NCBI GenBank assembly: GCA_026419785.1
Contig: JAODTK010000998.1
Coordinates: 114,374 to 178,373, forward strand
Origin: Sclerodactyla briareus
Taxonomy: Eukaryota > Echinodermata > Holothuroidea > Dendrochirotida > Sclerodactylidae
Length of the DNA stretch: 64,000 nucleotides
Direction of reading: 5' to 3'
This document shows, one piece after another, positions 57,188-64,000 of this stretch (the stretch's first letter is position 1; each line of letters starts with the position of its first letter). The position numbers and the translations under genes are program-made. Under the pieces are notes generated by a model. It worked only from the letters and a program-made list of their open reading frames with translations. It had not been told where the DNA came from and made no database searches.

Positions 57188-57596
57188 GGGGCGGTAGAAT
57201 GGAAGAGTGTTATCAGTGCCACTTACCACCAAAATATCCCGTCTGGTCTTCACTTCGTGGGTTCCGCTGTGATACAGTGGATTTTCTTGCAATGAGTCTC
57301 GTCTGTCGGCTGTGAGTCAAGTCACGTTGAACTTGAACTTCGCTCCTCCAGGTTCCGAGAAAGTGGTCGGGTCCTGGTTTTCACTGATATTCCTTTCGGC
57401 TGGGACGTAAAATGGCGGTCCCGGGAGCAGGTTGGGATTGTTTCCACCCTTGCCTCGTTATCATCTGGCAATAAGTCGAGAAGAGAAGGCGAGTTTCGCC
57501 GGTGCTCATCCACTGATCAATACGCTCAGGTTCCTAGATGAGGCCTTGTGGCTGCCTGAAAACCCTAGAAATCAATCAAATCAAAGCAAATGAAAT
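57188..57596. other. No confident gene
   Basis: The minus frame over 57322-57513 (63 codons) has no recognised domain. Other frames are open on the plus strand too. Confidence 0.35.
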
Positions 57597-57842
57597 ATTT
57601 TCGTTGATTGGCTTTTTCAAGGAAGATATTACGGAATTCATTCGCAGTGATACACATCCGTTATCCGCATTGGTACATTTTCTTATTTCGCCTATTCAGT
57701 GGTTGGGTTTTCTTTATTTATAATTGTTTTGCCTCTGTGGAACCGGTATCTATCTTTGCAAACTATATAGGACATATTCAACCTGGCCCCCGCTCAGTCT
57801 ACGTAAATTGGCGATTTTTCACATACGCATACGCATCTATGG
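57597..57842 (+). repeat. Repeat family R4, longest copy
   Basis: Reference copy: ggctttttcaaggaagatat, tacggaattcattcg, gcattggtacattttcttat, ttcgcctattcagtgg, gcctctgtggaacc, tatctttgcaaactata, ctcagtctacgtaaattggc. Matches 51694 (direct), 58016 (inverted) and 46620 (inverted). Confidence 0.75.
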
Positions 57843-58015
57843 ATTTCCTAGCCAACCTCCGGCATGCAACAGCGAGCTAGGCTTAGTGTTACTGGATTGT
57901 GGAGTGCATAATGTGCGTCGATCTAGAACGCAGGGCTATTGTCAGATAGAACTCAGTTAGAACAAGTGAATCGATAATTCACGTGAGCCTCAATGGCGCC
58001 AGAGGCTGAATAGTG

Positions 58016-58232
58016 AATATTTCCAATTCATTTTGCAAAAATAGATATTGGTTCCACAGAGGCAGAAGAAACATGTATGACAAAAATCGAAACTCTTACT
58101 GAATAAGCAGAATAGCAGAATAAGCAGAATAGGCAGAAGATGTGCCGATACGTACACAGATGCGTATCGCAGCCGCAAATTCTACAGAATATCTTCCTCA
58201 AAAAGCTAATCACCGACAATATGACATCATCT
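58016..58232 (-). repeat. Repeat family R4, inverted copy
   Basis: The minus strand reads agctttttgaggaagatatt, then gatacgcatctg, cttattctgcttattcag, gcctctgtggaacc, aatatctatttttgcaaaat. It faces the copy at 57597, giving a roughly 200-bp inverted repeat with a 170-bp spacer. Confidence 0.72.
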
Positions 58233-58409
58233 GCCAACATGTTTATGTCTTTTTTTCCCGCCGCATGGACCTATAGTGTCTTCTCTTATGAAACAAACGT
58301 TCGTCTGCCTAAATATGTGATGTCCACATCCATCACTGACACGCATACGCAAATATGGAATCCCAGGCTAATCCGAAAACATATTATTTTCTTATCGCTT
58401 CATTCACAG

Positions 58410-58669
58410 GAGGATGAGACCTATGTTTATGAGAATTGCTTCGAGGCGGTTACCTGCCGCGGGGGATCACTGCATGTTGACCCCGACTATGAATGCAGCC
58501 CCCCTGCTACCTGTGAGGTACGGGATGGCGTGAAAGGATGCTGGCTGCCGTATGACTGTCAGACGGTTGTTAACCGGGGGAGTGGGGTCTACACCATCAA
58601 ACCCTTCAGTGGCCCTCGGACTCGTTCGAGGTCTACTGTGACATGGAAGACGACGGCGGCGGCTGGACG
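58410..58669 (+). CDS. FReD copy C, exon 1: Cys-rich module and start of fibrinogen domain
   Basis: After the acceptor gcttcattcacag the exon reads EDETYVYENCFEAVTCRGGS, then LHVDPDYECSPPATCEVRDG and VKGCWLPYDCQTVVNRGSGV, then YTIKPF, followed one frame over by VYCDMEDDGGGWT, ending on a codon boundary at GTGAGT. The six or so spaced cysteines before the domain suggest a small disulphide-bonded module. GSGVYTIKP...EVYCDMEDDGGGWT is the classic opening of a fibrinogen-related domain. A single one-base shift at the ccc-ttc-cag codons separates the two parts, where copy B has the extra c. The exon is otherwise well conserved with B, so this copy could be functional if the shift is a sequencing error. 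The signal peptide is not identified. Confidence 0.88.
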
Positions 58670-59615
58670 GTGAGTTATACCGTAGGTGGTTGCAAAAGCA
58701 CAGTTACCATGGTTACAACCGCGGGAACTGTAAGATTTTCTGTACATTCATATGGGAACAATTGCTCGCGATTTTTAACTTCAACAGAACAGTTATTGTC
58801 GTCTTCATTGACGAAGAGTAGGAGTTAGATATTGAATCCTGTTCCCACATGAAGATCAGGGATGGAATCTACACCGTCAATTCCATTCCATTCCCAATAT
58901 TCCATGTCAGTGACCCGGGAACCTGTCCGGGTCTCATTTCATTCCGAAGACCTTGTTGGGGGCTACACGCTGACTGGTCATTTCAATCTCTAATGGTGTC
59001 GATTGTGGTACAGTTGGAGCGAGTCAGGACTGGTCTGTTTCATAGAAAAAGCCAGACTGAGTTGAGAAAAATAGGGTTGGGAGGGGAAACGAAGAAAGGA
59101 GAATTCGTGTTCACTCCAAAACGCAATTGCCAAATTTGACTGAACTATGATCGAAAGCCGGTCACTTTTGACCATAGTTTGACATTTATGGTTCGGCGCA
59201 TAATAACCAATACATCGATATTGACCATTGTGTTTTCAGAATGTATATAGAATGTTGTCAGACATCAGAACTTGTTTAGTGATGAAAGGGGCAGTGGTGG
59301 CAACACTTATATATCATATCCATCCCTTGGTTTATCGCGTGGTGTCTATTTATAATGTTGGCCGGTTCTATAAAGACGATTGTTGTGGTGATCGGTTTGC
59401 ATGCAAGATTATGTCGGACTTAAGTGAGGTATTTAGCCGGGGTAGTGTTAGACTATGGTAGATTGGTTACCCATTGATTGGCGCACCCAGTATGCTAATT
59501 GTAACGTTTTTGTTTCATTTTATAGAATCCAGAATCAATAGAAACACCCATCATCAGAATCTCAATCTTGCGCATCTTTCAAATTAAATATGGCGTCGGT
59601 GATTTTGGTGAATTG
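58670..59615. other. FReD copy C intron 1, first part
   Basis: No recognised element before the LINE fragment. The frames at 58849-59139 and 59228-59461 have no domain. Confidence 0.5.
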
Positions 59616-59619
59616 CGCT

Positions 59620-60556
59620 GGAGTGCGCTGAATGGTTTGGTAATTACCTTGGTGATCGTACCCAAAGTGTTCAAATTGGGGCAGAAAGTCTTCCTCATAC
59701 CCATTAAGTTGGGGGTGTTCCGCAAGGGTCAGTTCTCGACCCAGCCCTTTTCAATATGTACACTTACGGTATTGGTGAGATCATAAGGGCGCATGGTATT
59801 GAAATGCACCAATATGCGGATGACACACAATTAGTATATTGCTTTGAATATGCCGAGAGTGACAGTGCATTGGGCCGTGTCCACATTGCCCTCCGTGACA
59901 TTAGGGAGTGGATGCTGTAAACAAACTAATACTCAATAAGGGGAAAATCGGTGGTTATGTTGATGCATTCTAAGCACATGAAACTTGGGGATAATGATTC
60001 CAAAAATGGATGGTGATGAAGTTATCCCGTACTCTGCCACTGCCAAAAATCTTGGCGTCATCCTCGACAACACTCTGTCAATGAATGATTTCATCAATCA
60101 GAAGTGTAAGGCCGCATGGTACCACTTGCGTAGCATCGGAAAAAGCCGTCCTTATCTATCTCGCAAGTCTGTCGAGCAGCGTGTTCAACCTTCATCACTA
60201 CCAACATTGATTATTGTAATTCATTACTTTCTGGACTCCCTTCATCGCACTTGTCCAAGCTTCAACGTGTGCAAAACGCGGCTGCGCGGTTGGTAACGCG
60301 TGTTCGTTTCAGCGATTTGCTTCGCATTCATGGAATGCGTTGGCCACTGCATATTCGTATTTCACAGACTCTTCACAGCTTCAAATCGAAGCTGAAGTCA
60401 TATTTATTTTCCAAAGCTTTTGCTGGCGAAGTGTAGGTTGGGTTAGGGGTTAGGTTCAGAGTTTTTTTCTTGTTGTTACAGCGCTTTAGACCGTTGCCCC
60501 TTGTGAGTTGTATTTAGCGCTATACAAGTGACTTATATTATTATTATTATTAATTG
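59620..60556 (+). mobile_element. LINE (L2/CR1-like) reverse-transcriptase fragment with 3' tail
   Basis: Readable motifs in order: DRTQSVQIGAESLP, VPQGSVLDPALFNMYTY (RT motif, usual GVPQGSVLGPxLF), QYADDTQL with the catalytic YADD at 59813-59824, ATAKNLGVILDNTLSMNDFI, NQKCKAAWYHLRSIGKSRPY, LSKLQRVQNAAARLV and LKSYLFSKAF, then a stop, agcgctatacaagtg and (TTA)n. This is the palm-to-C-terminus portion of an L2/CR1-type non-LTR element. It is 5'-truncated (no endonuclease, no RT fingers) and has about four frame breaks. It lies in FReD copy C intron 1 on the same strand as the host gene. Confidence 0.88.
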
Positions 60557-60841
60557 TTTCATCATTTGCGCACTCGGCAGTAATTTGGGCTTATCACTAA
60601 ATTATGACAATTTTCTCACGAGATCATTTTACAGGTCATTAAAGGCGATTAATCTCTATAATGAAATCGTAATTTTGCTAATAAAAATGAAAACAGTCAC
60701 AAATGATATTTTTGAAGAGTTTTTGCCGATTTTCGTGTGTAGGCTAACAGCTCAGGCTACGGATCTATTGGTATTCGACAACAAAGCGCGCAAATCATCG
60801 TTAATAGACGATAGTCTACACCTCCATTACTCTCTTGTCAG

Positions 60842-61273
60842 GTTTTCCAGCGCCGGGTCGACGGCACCCTGAATTTCTACCAAGATTGGTTGACCTACGC
60901 GTCTGGGTTCGGTGACCTCAGCCACGAGTTTTGGCTCGGCAACGATAAACTGCACTTACTCACGTACCAAGGAAACTACGAGCTGGGAAAAAGTGGACAT
61001 GGTTGGCGGAGGCCGAGGACTTCTACGCGCGGTATGACTCCTCGTGGTTCATGGGAGAAACATCGCGTTATAAACTCTCTAGATCGGGGGTCACACAATG
61101 GAACGATGGAAGTATTCCATGAAGTCCACGAAGTGGGGAGTCGATTGGATTACATGGGAGGTCATGATCACTGTGTTGTAAACAAGAGGATGGCCATCGA
61201 AGGGCGATGGTCATGTGGCAGATATGCTATAAATCCATATTTTTTTGGGGTTAAGCATGTTGCCTATTGTTGA
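60842..61273 (+). CDS. FReD copy C, exon 2: middle of fibrinogen domain
   Basis: The acceptor ttactctcttgtcag precedes [20 protein letters not shown], then [20 protein letters not shown] and TYQGNYEL, a near-perfect fibrinogen domain core. The frame then shifts to [20 protein letters not shown] (usual YAxYxxFRV) and MGETSRYKL. Downstream two readings compete: [13 protein letters not shown] resembles the domain's last strand (YSLKxxxMKIRP), while in the original frame HNGTMEVF and [18 protein letters not shown] resemble HNGMxFST and NCAxxxxGGWWxxC. The original frame ends at a stop at 61271. No separate C-terminal exon like copy B exon 3 was found, so this copy is truncated, rearranged or only partly readable. 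Confidence 0.8.
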   Translation, partial: VFQRRVDGTLNFYQDWLTYASGFGDLSHEFWLGNDKLHLLTYQGNYELGKSGHGWRRPRTSTRGMTPRGSWEKHRVINSLDRGSHNGTMEVFHEVHEVGSRLDYMGGHDHCVVNKRMAIEGRWSCGRYAINPYFFGVKHVAYC

Positions 61274-64000
61274 GTATTTCAATTTATGATGAGAGTTTAG
61301 GAACTATGACATCACGGGGGGGGGGGGTATACATAGGCTTCCAATGCAGCTAATCACAACTAATCAGTTCACAACTCATCCGTCGCAGAAGAATTAGGGT
61401 GCAAAAGGTGATAGAAGACATGAGATATTTCCAGGGTTGTTCGAGGTGTGACGTCACCGATTATCGCATGATGGAATGCTCTTTTCTGATCTTGCGCAAA
61501 ATGTACATGCACAAACTTCGAAGGCCTCTACTCCGTAACCGGAAAACGTATGAAATCGGGTTTGATATGATACATCTAGTTTTCCCATGGTATCCATTTC
61601 GCCCTTTTTAGGTGTCAACCCACATATGATAACGTGGTGTCGACTACTGATAACGTGCCATTCAGGAAGGTGCCTAGGTGCTATTTAAAGGAATAGTTAG
61701 TGATCCCATATAGTGGACCTTTTCGTTCGTACAGCAACTAACGAAGAAGCAACGGCGACGTTTGCCTGACGTCACGAATGAACAAAGGACGCAACAATGT
61801 ATAGTGATTCCTTGCCTTTTCCGCTAAACAAAAATTCCAGAGACCTCGGTCAAGACCCAGGGACCATGGCCTATTATGGGCACATCCTACATGCCAAGTA
61901 GTAATCGTTAACTTTGCATCCAGAGATGTCACGTTTACACGTTTTATACTTTGACCTCTGCATGTTTCCTTGGGCTAGGACCCCCAAACAATAGAGATCA
62001 TGCTTTGCATATGGAAAAACCTTTTTTTTGGACGTACCAGGTATGAACCCTCTTCACTGCATCTAACGAAAACGCGACGGCGACGTCGTTGCATAACGCA
62101 TGATGAAAAATCGTTCAAATGCGAGTTCGATATTGGACGGTATACCATCACAATGATAGTCAAAGTAGAAAAGACAGATATACGGTCCGGCGGTGACAGG
62201 ACAATCAAGACTCCGGAATTCGTCAATTTTCTAAGATTCCAAATAGCAAAATACAGGAAATGCACTCAAAATGGTTCAAGTACTAGGGTGTGTTACAAGA
62301 TATTATTAAATCGGATTCGACTTTTAAAAAAATTATGAATTCAAGAAGGATTGAGTTTAGAGATTTCCCAGGCCGTCCCGTCGCTGAGACATCAGATCAC
62401 AGAACCTGATAGGAAAGAGGCCACACTGAGCAGTACGTAACAAACTGATGTATGCATCCATATGCCAGTTCATACTACCAGCGCTATCACAAGTTCCGAT
62501 ATTGAAGCACAATATTCAACGATGAAGGTCACTGCCAAAAGGAGGTTAATCCTCATTCGGCCATTTTGGTTAAGTACTACTCGTATAGGACCATTCCTGA
62601 ATAATAATTCCACCCTAATTAGTTCCGCGAAACTGTTCAATTATCGTGTTACTATGAAAGGGTAACGTTCGATCGGAAAACAGTGTGCTTCTACCCAAGT
62701 TTCCGGGACCTATCCAGGTATATATACTACAAGACGATCCCATCCAATTCACCACTGCCTCAGAAGGTTGGTTCTTGATATTGCATTTGTAGCAACTTTA
62801 TTTTGTGTCGGGGGCGGAAGGTTAGGGCTATCAATTAAGGATAGTGTAGCCAATCACAGAAATTCTCCCAAGCAGTGCGCATCGTCCCGAAGATTTCTGT
62901 CGGGAATTGACCTTATCGCCAAAAGTCCAAGGGAGCTTCACAAGTGACTTTTGTTCTCTAGAGATAATTCAGGTGACATTGAAATTATTCACCATAAATC
63001 GTTAGTTATTATTTATCCATAGAAAACGGGAAAGAATAAAACAAATTAATGGGTGAATAAATATTTAGGCAGTTGGTTCGGCAAAAAATACATATTTTGT
63101 GCTTTCAAGAATGAAATAATTGTGTGGTACTTTCGAGCCTAATTAGTCATTGGTAGGACTGTTTACACTAAGAAATACTAGACTCACAGCAGTGGGAGTG
63201 TGGGATAGATGTGTTCTGTCAAAGTGCATTGTGGAATAGCATGTGTTATCACGTTGTACATAGCTTTTGTAAGTTAGTATAGGAGTGATGGCTTCTCATT
63301 ATTTTTTCGATGCTTTTTTTTACGTTGGTCTGAAGTTGTCATGATAGGTTAGTTTCGAGTTTGGCTCATTACTTAGTTTAGTTCAGTGGAAAGGGTCAGG
63401 AAAGACATACTCCTCATGAACGACCCTGAAATTGAGATCACCAATCCCAAAATGCAAACGCGCCCAGAAACTACATGATTCGTCCACAATTTTGAAAGAA
63501 TAAGTAAAGGGCGTTCCTGAAGGCCAGTCAAACTATACTAGGAATAACAAACATTTTCCGGAAGGCCTATTCAACTGTTGTGAAAAGACAGGTTCCGAAT
63601 GTCCAATCTACAGCAATTACCTCGAAGCTTGAGGTGGTGCCCACGAGAGAAAGTGACACTGGAAAACTCAAAGAAGTCATTGAATGCCAACGCCCATCAA
63701 GTATATTGACATTTTGAAAACCTGGATCAAATCACCCCGAAACCGCCTTAGCTCCATTCTTTCCTCGTGCGGGAAATCTCTCAGGCTACTAATTAATTAG
63801 TAGCCCTGCTTTGAACATTTTCAATATCAACTGCTTATCTTACACGAAATAAGGGCTCCACTTGGACTGAATACTCTAGGGTGAGGTCTCACTAGTTGTT
63901 TGAAGAGTCTGAGGAAACTATATCCTATAACCTATATCAAAAAACATAGTTGAATTTTGTACATGTGATGTTTGCCTACCTGTTATAGCCTTTCTTGAAT
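61274..64000. other. No gene seen
   Basis: A G run at about 61317-61327. No FReD C-terminal exon, other exon or transposon core recognised to the end of the window. Confidence 0.45.
61733..62105 (+). repeat. Diverged direct repeat with CA-family core
   Basis: ctaacgaagaagcaacggcg (about 61739) recurs as ctaacgaaaacgcgacggcg (about 62063), about 325 bp apart. Between them ggacccccaaacaatagaga (61977) matches the core of the repeats at 2031, 25770 and 32800, but without a CA tail. Confidence 0.5.

Noticed and set aside
56711-57295. A 194-codon plus-strand frame, the longest in the window
   Set aside because: Most of it is YIYIYI from the (TA)n array, and the rest has no domain.
1-64000. Retroviral, LTR-retrotransposon or Polinton-like remnants
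   Set aside because: I looked for paired long terminal repeats and for gag, protease, integrase or capsid motifs and saw none. The only reverse-transcriptase sequence is of LINE type.

Overview
The window looks like gene-poor, intron- and repeat-rich DNA from a marine invertebrate nuclear genome, most likely an echinoderm and possibly a sea cucumber. There are no long open frames or operons. The recognisable protein signal is split into short exons with GT...AG borders. The only host family recognised with confidence is the fibrinogen-related domain (FReD) family, which is large in echinoderms. Dispersed repeats with a gaccccaaaacaataggg core and a (CA)n tail also fit such a genome. The species assignment is inference.

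Layout. 1-4.4 kb: repeats, including four AGGTCA half-sites. 4.4-6.5 kb: two candidate minus-strand exons of unrecognised host genes. 7.5-9.3 kb: tandem duplications. 12.2-13.4 kb: a candidate plus-strand exon wedged between a hAT-type MITE with a perfect 8-bp target duplication and a second terminal-inverted-repeat element. 15-18.1 kb: a LINE fragment, another MITE, a degenerate 52-bp satellite and a tRNA-derived SINE. 18.9-28.7 kb: mostly diverged repeats and a long (CA)n tract. 28.7-35 kb: a FReD locus, with an inverted exon fragment (copy A, minus strand, about 29.1-29.2 kb), a three-exon FReD gene part (copy B, 31.8-34.9 kb) and a 36-G run just past its stop codon. 35.5-41.5 kb: two inverted copies of a roughly 1-kb element. 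43-58 kb: tandem repeats, four MITE or repeat families and (TA)n tracts, with one small signal-anchor reading frame at 47 kb. 58.4-61.3 kb: FReD copy C, whose first intron carries a LINE reverse-transcriptase fragment. 61.3-64 kb: no recognisable gene.

How the genes relate. FReD copies B and C share the same first-exon architecture: a cysteine-rich module followed by the start of the fibrinogen domain, splitting after Gly-Trp-Thr. They are therefore paralogues of one local family, and copy A is an inverted partial duplicate of B. FReD proteins are normally secreted and bind sugars or other ligands, often in innate recognition. Many conserved stretches here change frame by one base, often at homopolymers, so either the copies are decaying or the assembly keeps long-read indel errors. 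The window alone cannot separate these.
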